6,250 nt of DNA, taken from the NCBI GenBank assembly GCA_903862375.1, contig CAIOXR010000009.1, positions 1-6,250 on the forward strand, read 5' to 3'. This DNA comes from an uncultured bacterium. GTDB lineage: Bacteria > Patescibacteriota > Minisyncoccia > Phycocordibacterales > UBA9973. Below the pieces are notes generated by a model. It did no database searches and was not told the origin of the DNA. It worked only from the letters and a program-made list of their open reading frames with translations. The position numbers and the translations under genes are program-made. Below, piece after piece: positions 1-5,384 of the stretch (its first letter is position 1; each line of letters opens with the position of its first letter).

Positions 1-23
1 AATTTTATTAAAAACTATTTTTA

Positions 24-32
24 TGCTAAAAT
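24..32 (+). promoter_or_regulatory. Extended -10 promoter of ftsK
   Basis: TG-C-TAAAAT matches an extended -10 (TGn plus a 5/6 match to TATAAT). No good -35 is visible; the hexamer 17 nt upstream, at 4-9, is TTTATT. Transcription would start near 39, only about 7 nt before the ftsK ATG, giving an almost leaderless mRNA. A second perfect TATAAT at 38-43 is too close to the ATG to serve this start codon. Confidence 0.5.
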
Positions 33-45
33 ACTAATATAATTT

Positions 46-2229
46 ATGGCAAAAAAAGATATTGACGTCGCCTCATCGGCGACCCGCCGAGAAGGCGGGA
101 AAAAGAATAAGAAAAACAGGATTGAACTTAAAGAAGAAACTACTCAAAGTATTTGGGGTATTGCTTTCTTTGTTTTTGGTCTTTTAATTTTATTAACAAT
201 GTTTCATTTGGCTGGAGTCGCAGGTGATTTTATTTTCAAAATATTAAATTCTTTTTTTGGTTTTGGATACTACTTACTACCTATCATACTTACAATTGTA
301 GGAGTATCTTTCATGAGAAAAGGAAAAGTGGATATTGCTTTCCTTCACGCTATTATGGGAGCTTGTGTAATACTCTCTACCTTAGGAATAATGGATATCA
401 CAACCAACGGTGTAGGAGTCTCTACAAACCTTACTTATGGTGGTCAACTTGGTAGACTTATAGGATGGATAGTGAGTCCATTTGCAGATATCGGAGGAAT
501 ACTTTTGCTTGGTGCAATACTTATAATATCGCTCATTGTTCTTTTCGACCAAAAACCAAACTTACTTGCACTTTGGCAAAGAATAAAAAATATTTCTAAT
601 AAAGAAATATCTATTCCCTTTTCTGAGACTGTTAATAAAGAGAATGAAATTTTTACAAAAGAAGATACTAAAAAAGAAAAAGTCGAACCAATGCATCAAG
701 AGATAGAATATGCAGAAGGACAAATAAAAGAAAAAGAAGAAGAGAAATTATCAGTAAAGAAGAAATTTAAAACTGACTATATAGCTCCACCACTTTCACT
801 TCTTGAAAAAGATAAAGGCAAACCAAATATCGGAGACATGAAAGGTAATACAAATATCATCCAGCGTACTCTTCTCAACTTCGGTATACCTGTAGAAATG
901 GATGAAGTCACTGTCGGACCTACTGTCACTCGCTACGCCCTAAAACCAGCACAAGGAGTCAAACTTTCACGTATTGTCGGACTCCAGAATGATCTAGCTT
1001 TAGCTCTTGCAGCTCACCCTATCCGTATCGAAGCACCTATCCCAGGTAAATCACTGGTCGGAGTCGAAATTCCAAACAAGGTCAAATCAACAGTCGGACT
1101 TGCTACACTCTTAGCTGATGATAAATTCCAAAATTCACCGAAACCTCTAACTGTCGCTTTGGGTCGTGGTCTCTCGGGTAAAGCAGTGTTCGGAAATCTT
1201 GCAAAGATGCCTCATGCACTTATAGCAGGAACAACCGGCTCTGGTAAGTCAGTGACTATCCACTCTATCATCACATCTCTTCTCTATAGGAATGGACCAG
1301 ATGATATGAAGCTCATAATGGTAGATCCAAAAAGAGTTGAGCTTACACTTTACAATAAGATCCCCCACCTACTCACTCCTGTAATCACAGACCCAAAGAA
1401 AACAATTCTTGCACTTAAGTGGGCAGCGAAAGAAATGGATCGTCGTTATGATGTACTTCAAGCTGAGTCTGTCCGCGATATCGAATCATACCACTCTACT
1501 GTCTGGTCTAAAGCTAAAGAAGGAGAAGCTGAGAGAATGCCTTACATCGTGATCATTATCGATGAACTTGCAGATATAATGCAAGCATACCCAAGAGAAC
1601 TCGAAAGTGCTATCGTCCGACTTGCACAGATGTCTCGTGCTGTCGGTATACACCTTATACTTTCTACACAGCGTCCATCTGTAAACGTCATAACAGGTCT
1701 TATCAAGGCCAACGTCCCTACTCGCGTAGCCCTACAAGTATCATCTCAGATAGACTCTCGTACTATTCTTGACCAAGGAGGTGCAGAGAAATTACTTGGT
1801 GCTGGAGATATGCTTTATGCAAGTGCTGAAATGTCTCAACCTGAACGTTTGCAAAGTGCATTCATCTCAGAAGATGAAGTAAAGAAGGTAGTAGAATATT
1901 TGAAAAATGCATATATAGATGAGATACCTGACCAGATAGAACTATCAGGAAGTATAGAGAAAAATGGAGGAGGATTATTCAGTGACAGTCTTGAGAGTGG
2001 CAGTAATGGAGATGATGACTTATTTGAAGAAGCAAGAGAGATAGTCATAAGAGATCAGCAGGCTTCTACTTCATACCTACAAAGAAAACTTGGAGTCGGA
2101 TATGCACGTGCAGCGAAGCTTATAGATATGCTAGAAGAACGTGGAGTAGTAGGACCTAAAAATGGTGCAAAGCCTCGTGACTTAATGGAAAAGCCTATGG
2201 ACCACACAGATGATATTATAGTAGGTTAA
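46..2229 (+). CDS. ftsK: FtsK/SpoIIIE-family DNA translocase
   Basis: This is a septum-anchored, ATP-driven double-stranded DNA pump that clears chromosome ends from the closing division site. A basic cytoplasmic tail (1-34) precedes four predicted membrane helices at about residues 36-56, 72-90, 97-117 and 148-167. A charged Lys/Glu-rich linker of only about 75 residues follows, much shorter than that of E. coli FtsK. The motor starts near 245. Walker A is GTTGSGKS (395-402), Walker B is VIIIDELAD (502-510), and the family motif TQRPS is at 541-545. The C-terminal winged-helix gamma domain (about 658-715) contains YLQRKLGVGYARAAKLID, the part that reads oriented DNA sequences in relatives. 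At 727 aa the gene looks complete. The start is supported by the promoter and the in-frame MAKK tail; there is no Shine-Dalgarno. Codons 8-18 are GC-rich and form two hairpins, unlike the rest of the gene. No XerC/D gene is in view. Confidence 0.97.
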   Translation: MAKKDIDVASSATRREGGKKNKKNRIELKEETTQSIWGIAFFVFGLLILLTMFHLAGVAGDFIFKILNSFFGFGYYLLPIILTIVGVSFMRKGKVDIAFLHAIMGACVILSTLGIMDITTNGVGVSTNLTYGGQLGRLIGWIVSPFADIGGILLLGAILIISLIVLFDQKPNLLALWQRIKNISNKEISIPFSETVNKENEIFTKEDTKKEKVEPMHQEIEYAEGQIKEKEEEKLSVKKKFKTDYIAPPLSLLEKDKGKPNIGDMKGNTNIIQRTLLNFGIPVEMDEVTVGPTVTRYALKPAQGVKLSRIVGLQNDLALALAAHPIRIEAPIPGKSLVGVEIPNKVKSTVGLATLLADDKFQNSPKPLTVALGRGLSGKAVFGNLAKMPHALIAGTTGSGKSVTIHSIITSLLYRNGPDDMKLIMVDPKRVELTLYNKIPHLLTPVITDPKKTILALKWAAKEMDRRYDVLQAESVRDIESYHSTVWSKAKEGEAERMPYIVIIIDELADIMQAYPRELESAIVRLAQMSRAVGIHLILSTQRPSVNVITGLIKANVPTRVALQVSSQIDSRTILDQGGAEKLLGAGDMLYASAEMSQPERLQSAFISEDEVKKVVEYLKNAYIDEIPDQIELSGSIEKNGGGLFSDSLESGSNGDDDLFEEAREIVIRDQQASTSYLQRKLGVGYARAAKLIDMLEERGVVGPKNGAKPRDLMEKPMDHTDDIIVG
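67..99. repeat. Tandem GC-rich hairpins inside the ftsK 5' coding region
   Basis: Two perfect back-to-back stems are seen. TCGCC (68-72) pairs with GGCGA (78-82) around a 5-nt loop. CCCGCC (83-88) pairs with GGCGGG (94-99) around the loop GAGAA. The stretch is strongly GC-rich in AT-rich surroundings and encodes roughly VASSATRREGG in the disordered N-terminal tail of FtsK. It resembles a REP-like palindromic unit that has landed in a tolerant part of the gene. No second copy occurs in this window, so its repeat nature is inference. Confidence 0.5.
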
Positions 2230-2238
2230 AATAAAAAA

Positions 2239-2247
2239 TGATATAAT
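2239..2247 (+). promoter_or_regulatory. Extended -10 promoter of the small membrane protein gene
   Basis: TG-A-TATAAT is a perfect extended -10. It lies in the 35-nt gap after the ftsK stop codon, and no convincing -35 is seen. The transcript would start near 2254, giving a leader of about 11 nt. The downstream gene can therefore be expressed on its own as well as by readthrough from ftsK, because no terminator separates the two genes. Confidence 0.55.
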
Positions 2248-2264
2248 ACAATTAATAGTAAAAT

Positions 2265-2645
2265 ATGAAAAACATAAAAGATAAAAATATAAAATGGTGG
2301 GTAGAAATTATGTCTTGTATGATGCTATTTATTGTTATCGGTATTTTTAGTTATATGAAAATGTCATTCCTTATAAAAGGAGTCTCTATACAAGCTTCAA
2401 TAGAACACAATGATAATACAACAATTGCAAAAGTTGTAGGTAATGCTAAACATGCAACATACCTAAGTCTAAACGGAAGAGAAATATTCATAGATAAAGA
2501 TGGGAGCTTTTCTGAGCCAATAGCTTTAATACCTGGGTTCTCTGTAGTCACGATAGATGCTGTAGATAAATTTGGAAAAAGCAAAGAAAAAAAATTCCAA
2601 ATAGTTTATAAAGAAGGGGCACCATTGGTCGCAATGTTAAAATAA
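2265..2645 (+). CDS. Small membrane-anchored protein with an Ig-like (Glucodextran_B-type) domain
   Basis: The protein has 126 aa, with a short basic N-terminus, one hydrophobic segment at about residues 13-36, and a soluble domain of about 80 residues. The segment lacks a clear signal-peptidase site, so it is more likely an anchor than a cleaved signal; topology is not certain. The domain from about 53 to 115 shows a beta-sandwich pattern: a V.GNAKHATYLSLNGREI strand pair, a DKDGSF turn, and VVTIDAVDKFGKSKEKKFQIVY at the end. I recognise this as the Glucodextran_B/bacterial Ig-like pattern common in secreted proteins. A role in the envelope or pili is plausible but not shown. It lies 35 nt after ftsK with its own -10 box and no Shine-Dalgarno. 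Homologues with this layout are familiar to me from Parcubacteria, though I could not check this. It is probably complete. Confidence 0.85.
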   Translation: MKNIKDKNIKWWVEIMSCMMLFIVIGIFSYMKMSFLIKGVSIQASIEHNDNTTIAKVVGNAKHATYLSLNGREIFIDKDGSFSEPIALIPGFSVVTIDAVDKFGKSKEKKFQIVYKEGAPLVAMLK

Positions 2646-2683
2646 TTAATAAGTAATAACATGTTTGTTAATTATACATAATC

Positions 2684-2849
2684 TCAAATAATTTCCTTAA
2701 AAGGTCCGGATAAACAAGGTGGAATTTCCTTCCCCTATTGTCTACTACGTAAAGACAATTTGCTTCGCAAACGGATGAAAATTAAAGCAGTTTAATTTTC
2801 ATTACCCGTTCGACAGCCTTGCGCACGCCCTTTTAAGAAAACTATTTGA
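2684..2849 (+). ncRNA. Structured intergenic RNA element, copy 1 (long variant)
   Basis: The closing stem pairs 2684-2704 with 2829-2849, 21 positions with two A/C mismatches. Inside, 2704-2714 (GTCCGGATAAA) matches the 5' core of copy 3. The segment at 2811-2830, CGACAGCCTTGCGCACGCCC, is identical to copy 2. A small hairpin, GTT (2808-2810) with AGC (2814-2816) around CGAC, is also kept. This copy is 46 nt longer than the other two. The extra part holds three hairpins: 2737-2743 with 2753-2759, 2759-2763 with 2767-2771, and a perfect 12-bp stem 2775-2786 with 2791-2802 around GCAG. The element starts 38 nt after the stop of the small membrane protein gene and ends 30 nt before recA. I do not recognise a named RNA family. 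Confidence 0.65.
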
Positions 2850-2858
2850 AATTATGTA

Positions 2859-2864
2859 TACAAT
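2859..2864 (+). promoter_or_regulatory. Possible -10 box of recA
   Basis: TACAAT (5/6 to consensus) lies 15 nt before the recA ATG, a spacing like those of ftsK and the small protein gene. The nearest -35-like hexamer, TTGAAA at 2846-2851, is too close (7-nt spacer) to be its partner. The call is weak. Other AT-rich hexamers nearby could serve, and no LexA-type operator palindrome was recognised in the gap. Confidence 0.3.
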
Positions 2865-2879
2865 ACTCATAAAAAATAT

Positions 2880-3950
2880 ATGTTAAAAAAAACAAAAAAG
2901 GTAGCAAAAGAAATGGGCGGTGAAATAGAAGATACAATTAAATCAATACAGACTAAATTCGGTGAAGGTGCAATTATGAAGCTAGGAGATGCTCCTAAGG
3001 TAGATATCGATGTCATCCCTACTGGCTCAATAGGCCTAGATATGGCTCTTGGTGTCGGTGGTGTGCCTAGGGGTAGAATGATAGAAATATTCGGACCTGA
3101 GTCTTCTGGTAAGACAACTTTAGCTCTTCATATTGTAGCTGAGGCTCAGAAAAAAGGTGGGGTATGTGCATATATCGATGCTGAGCATGCTATGGATCCA
3201 GACTACGCAGCCAAACTTGGAGTAAATATAAATGAGCTTCTTATCTCCCAGCCAGACAATGGTGAACAGGGCCTTGAAATCACTGAAAGTCTTATCCGTT
3301 CTGGAAAGATAGATGTAGTAGTCATCGACTCAGTCGCAGCCCTTACACCTAAAGATGAAATTGAAGGAGATATGGGACAGCAACACATGGGTAAGCAAGC
3401 TAGACTCATGTCTCAAGCATTAAGAAAGCTTACTGCTATAGTCGCCCACTCAAAAACTGTCGTCATCTTTATAAACCAGATTCGTATGCAAATCGGAGTC
3501 ATGTTCGGAAATCCTGAAACTACTCCAGGAGGAAAGGCCTTAAAGTTCTACACTTCTGTCCGTCTTGATATTCGTAGAATTGCTCAGATAAAGAAAGGTG
3601 AAGAAGTTGTAGGATCTAGAACTCGCGTTAAAGTAGTGAAGAATAAAGTAGCAGCTCCATTCAAACAGACAGAATTCGATATACTATATGGTGAAGGAAT
3701 TTCTCGTGAAGGAGAAATAATGGCACTAGGAGAAAAGCTTGGAATTATAAGCAAGACAAGTGGTGCTATCTTCTCTTATAATGGTACAGCAAAACAAAAA
3801 GAGAAAGGTCCTGTCGAAGAGATAAAGCTTGGTCGTGGATATGATGCAGCACGTACTTACCTTCGTGACAACAAAAAGCTTTCTGATGAAATATTAAAAG
3901 AAGTCCGAAATCGTTTTGGGGAAATACAAATAGCTAGTGCGGGAGAATAA
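2880..3950 (+). CDS. recA: RecA recombinase
   Basis: RecA forms ATP-dependent filaments on single-stranded DNA for homologous strand exchange and repair, and in many bacteria triggers LexA self-cleavage. The 356 residues cover the whole family fold. The N-terminal segment KSIQTKFGEGAIMKLG lies at 21-36. Walker A is GPESSGKTT (72-80), Walker B is VVVIDSVAA (146-154), and NQIRMQIGVMFGNPETTPGG (199-218) covers the DNA-binding L2 region. The C-terminal domain runs to the end and lacks the long acidic tail of E. coli RecA. The ATG at 2880 gives a Lys-rich start. Met12 (ATG at 2913) is a possible alternative, with AAGG at 2898-2901 as a weak ribosome site. The gene is flanked by structured-element copies 1 and 2, so it is probably a single-gene transcription unit. 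Confidence 0.98.
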   Translation: MLKKTKKVAKEMGGEIEDTIKSIQTKFGEGAIMKLGDAPKVDIDVIPTGSIGLDMALGVGGVPRGRMIEIFGPESSGKTTLALHIVAEAQKKGGVCAYIDAEHAMDPDYAAKLGVNINELLISQPDNGEQGLEITESLIRSGKIDVVVIDSVAALTPKDEIEGDMGQQHMGKQARLMSQALRKLTAIVAHSKTVVIFINQIRMQIGVMFGNPETTPGGKALKFYTSVRLDIRRIAQIKKGEEVVGSRTRVKVVKNKVAAPFKQTEFDILYGEGISREGEIMALGEKLGIISKTSGAIFSYNGTAKQKEKGPVEEIKLGRGYDAARTYLRDNKKLSDEILKEVRNRFGEIQIASAGE

Positions 3951-3958
3951 AATGGATC

Positions 3959-4078
3959 AAAAAAACCTCAGAATAGCTTCTTCTAGAAGTCCAGATATTT
4001 TTTTGCTGAAAAATTCTTCATTGCTCAGCTCGACAGCCTTGCGCACGCCCTCTTCAAGAACTATTCTGAGGTTTTTTT
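3959..4078 (+). ncRNA. Structured intergenic RNA element, copy 2
   Basis: The element starts 8 nt after the recA stop. A perfect 18-bp closing stem pairs 3959-3976 with 4061-4078. It continues, after a bulged C3977, with TTCTT (3978-3982)/AAGAA (4056-4060) and GAAG (3986-3989)/CTTC (4052-4055). Then come the 5' core TCCAGAT and an inner hairpin: AGA, a bulged T, ATTTTT (3997-4002), AAAAAT (4009-4014), TCT (4015-4017). The conserved 3' core follows at 4019-4050 (CATTGCTC, then CGACAGCCTTGCGCACGCCC). Its 120-nt length equals that of copy 3. The P1 sequence is unrelated to copy 3 beyond the AATAG next to the core, while the pairing is kept. This points to a selected RNA structure of unknown function. 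Confidence 0.7.
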
Positions 4079-4079
4079 G
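4061..4079 (+). terminator. Probable intrinsic terminator of recA (3' arm of element copy 2)
   Basis: The 3' arm CTATTCTGAGG followed by seven T completes the 18-bp closing stem of element copy 2. It thus looks like an oversized rho-independent terminator with the structured core in place of a simple loop. The matching seven A on the 5' side would provide a U-tract on the opposite strand. The efp promoter begins 19 nt further on, consistent with transcription being separated here. Confidence 0.6.
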
Positions 4080-4097
4080 TCTTGTATAAAATTAAAC

Positions 4098-4126
4098 TTG
4101 AGAATGATAGAGAATTCTGGTATACT
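4098..4126 (+). promoter_or_regulatory. Promoter of efp
   Basis: TTGAGA (4098-4103), a 17-nt spacer and TATACT (4121-4126), with the extended TG at 4118-4119, make a strong housekeeping-sigma promoter. Transcription would start near 4133, leaving a leader of about 65 nt before the efp ATG. Confidence 0.75.
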
Positions 4127-4153
4127 CACTTTGTTATTAATTAAATTATGATA

Positions 4154-4195
4154 GCGTCGTGTTTAAAGATATACGCGACGTGATTCTGTAGAATC
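4154..4195 (+). promoter_or_regulatory. Two hairpins in the efp leader
   Basis: GCGTCGTGT (4154-4162) pairs with ACGCGACGT (4173-4181), 9 bp with two G-U pairs and a 10-nt loop. Directly after it, GATTC (4182-4186) pairs with GAATC (4191-4195) around TGTA, ending 2 nt before the ATG. No Shine-Dalgarno is present. Structure this close to the start codon could modulate ribosome entry. No known riboswitch was recognised. Confidence 0.5.
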
Positions 4196-4197
4196 TT

Positions 4198-4779
4198 ATG
4201 CTTGAATACAGTGAAATACGTGTAGGTAAAATAATTATATATGAAGAAGAACCTTGTGATGTTTTAGATAATCACGTGGCTCGTACTCAAATGAGAAAAC
4301 CTCAAAACCAAGTTAAACTTAAAAGTCTAACTTCCGGTCGTACTTGGAATGCTACATTCCACGCAGCAGATAAAGTAGATGAGGCTGATATCGTTAAAAA
4401 GAATGTTAAATTCTTATATTCTACCAAAGATGAATTCTGGTTCTGTGATCCAGAAGATGCTAAGAATCGCTTTAAAATAGATGCTAAAATTATAGGAGAT
4501 GCATCAAAATATTTAAAAACAAATGAAAATGCTATCGCTTTGGTCTGGGATGACGATGATGAAGAGAAAATAATACGAATAATACTTCCAATTAAAATGG
4601 AATTCCTTATTAAAGAAGCTCCCCCATCTATACGTGGAAATACAGCCAATGGAGGAGGAAAGCTCGCAGTGCTTGAGAATGGCATTAAAATTCAAGTCCC
4701 CTTCTTTGTGGAAGAAGGAGATAGAATAGTAGTGAATACTGAAAGTGGAGAATACGTCGAAAGAGTTTCAAATAAATAA
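4198..4779 (+). CDS. efp: Translation elongation factor P
   Basis: EF-P binds between the ribosomal P and E sites and speeds peptide-bond formation at polyproline stretches. The 193 aa form the usual three domains: a KOW-like N-terminal domain (1-62), a middle OB domain (about 65-128) and a C-terminal OB domain (about 130-191). The family signature GKLAVLENGIKIQVPFFVEE is at 154-173, and the ending SGEYVERV is typical. An acidic insert DDDDEE (118-123) lies near the boundary of the two OB domains. The tip loop that reaches the tRNA reads RTQMRKPQNQ (29-38) instead of the usual PGKG. In a gap-free alignment to E. coli EF-P, Met32 sits where the modified Lys34 normally is, with Arg33 and Lys34 next to it. 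The start fits the family N-terminus. It is the last plus-strand gene, has its own promoter, and converges on rplK. Confidence 0.96.
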   Translation: MLEYSEIRVGKIIIYEEEPCDVLDNHVARTQMRKPQNQVKLKSLTSGRTWNATFHAADKVDEADIVKKNVKFLYSTKDEFWFCDPEDAKNRFKIDAKIIGDASKYLKTNENAIALVWDDDDEEKIIRIILPIKMEFLIKEAPPSIRGNTANGGGKLAVLENGIKIQVPFFVEEGDRIVVNTESGEYVERVSNK

Positions 4780-4783
4780 ACAC

Positions 4784-4826
4784 AAATAAAATACCAGCTA
4801 GGCAAGACCTAGCTGGTATTTTATTT
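4784..4826. terminator. Bidirectional terminator between efp and rplK
   Basis: A perfect 19-bp inverted repeat pairs 4784-4802 with 4808-4826 around the 5-nt loop CAAGA. The GC-rich loop-proximal part (ACCAGCTAGG) is flanked by A/T-rich ends, so both strands end in a U-rich run. It starts 4 nt after the efp stop and lies 6 nt past the rplK stop on the other strand, serving both converging genes. Confidence 0.92.
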
Positions 4827-4832
4827 TATATA

Positions 4833-5258
4833 TTATGCAACTACGTTGATACCTGCAGAACGAGCTGAACCTTCTATAATCTTCATAGCTCCCTCTATAT
4901 TCTTAGCATTCAAGTCTGGCATTTTCCTCTCAGCAATAGCACGAACTTGAGCTTTGGTAATACTTCCTACCTTACTTACGTTTGGCTTACCTGAACCTCC
5001 TTCTATACCTGCTGCTTTAAATATAAGACCTGAAACTGGAGGAGTTTTAACTTTTATATCGTAAGTTCTATCTTCATAAACTGTAATAACTACTCCTACG
5101 ATATCCCCTACGTCTTTCTGTGTCATAGCATTGAACTTCTGACAAAATTCAGCAATGTTTACACCTGCTTGACCTAATGCAGGGCCTAATGGTGGAGCTG
5201 GAGTTGCCTTTGCAGCTGGTATTTGTAATTTAACTTTTTTTGTAATTTTCTTTGCCAT
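4833..5258 (-). CDS. rplK: 50S ribosomal protein L11
   Basis: L11 binds the GTPase-associated region of 23S rRNA at the stalk base and contributes to elongation-factor function. The 141 aa are full length. The N-terminal domain holds the signature IPAAKATPAPPLGPALGQAG (13-32) followed by VNI. The RNA-binding C-terminal domain (about 74-141) includes TPPVSGLIFKAAG and ends in IIEGSARSAGINVV. The N-terminus starts MAKKITKKVKLQIPAAKA, as in the family, which fixes the start. No Shine-Dalgarno precedes it. A strong promoter lies about 80 nt upstream, so it can be transcribed apart from nusG. The usual next gene, rplA (L1), is absent: the convergent terminator follows at once. Confidence 0.98.
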   Translation of the reverse strand: MAKKITKKVKLQIPAAKATPAPPLGPALGQAGVNIAEFCQKFNAMTQKDVGDIVGVVITVYEDRTYDIKVKTPPVSGLIFKAAGIEGGSGKPNVSKVGSITKAQVRAIAERKMPDLNAKNIEGAMKIIEGSARSAGINVVA

Positions 5259-5264
5259 ATATAA

Positions 5265-5297
5265 TAATTAAGAATTGATAATTTGTAATTAAGAATT
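5265..5297 (-). repeat. Two 12-nt direct repeats in the rplK leader
   Basis: The plus-strand sequence TAATTAAGAATT occurs at 5265-5276 and again at 5286-5297, a period of 21 nt, within the untranslated leader of rplK. The repeats are AT-rich in an AT-rich leader, so slippage or chance is possible. No protein site is recognised. Confidence 0.45.
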
Positions 5298-5339
5298 CAA
5301 AATAAATACTTAATAATTTGAAGCTAGCGTAACAGGACT

Positions 5340-5368
5340 AATATAGCACAAATAATGATATGAATCAA
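5340..5368 (-). promoter_or_regulatory. Promoter of rplK
   Basis: On the minus strand, TTGATT (5368-5363), a 17-nt spacer and TATATT (5345-5340), preceded by the extended motif TG-C, form a strong housekeeping promoter. Transcription would begin near 5333, giving a leader of about 75 nt. It lies downstream of element copy 3, so that element belongs to the nusG transcript rather than to the rplK leader. Confidence 0.75.
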
Positions 5369-5384
5369 TGAAGAAAATAATTTT

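Noticed and set aside
38..43. Perfect TATAAT as the ftsK promoter
   Set aside because: Transcription from it would start after the ATG at 46; the upstream TGCTAAAAT gives a workable start.
2650..2680. Possible regulatory operator or LexA-like box before recA
   Set aside because: Only AT-rich imperfect inverted repeats are present; no recognisable SOS-box consensus was found.
2704..2830. Resemblance of TCCGGATAAA to part of the twister ribozyme core
   Set aside because: Only a short string is shared; the order and spacing of the other conserved twister nucleotides and its pseudoknots were not found.
3952..4089. A 45-codon reading frame starting 1 nt after the recA stop and running through element copy 2
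   Set aside because: It coincides with the structured element, whose pairing explains the sequence. The predicted peptide has no recognisable domain, and copy 1 differs by an indel-rich inner arm that would not keep the frame. It is probably a spurious frame.
4302..4685. Long minus-strand reading frame inside efp, with similar ones inside ftsK, recA and the small protein gene
   Set aside because: These are antisense shadows of well-recognised genes, Ser/Phe-rich with no domain, no promoter and no ribosome site.
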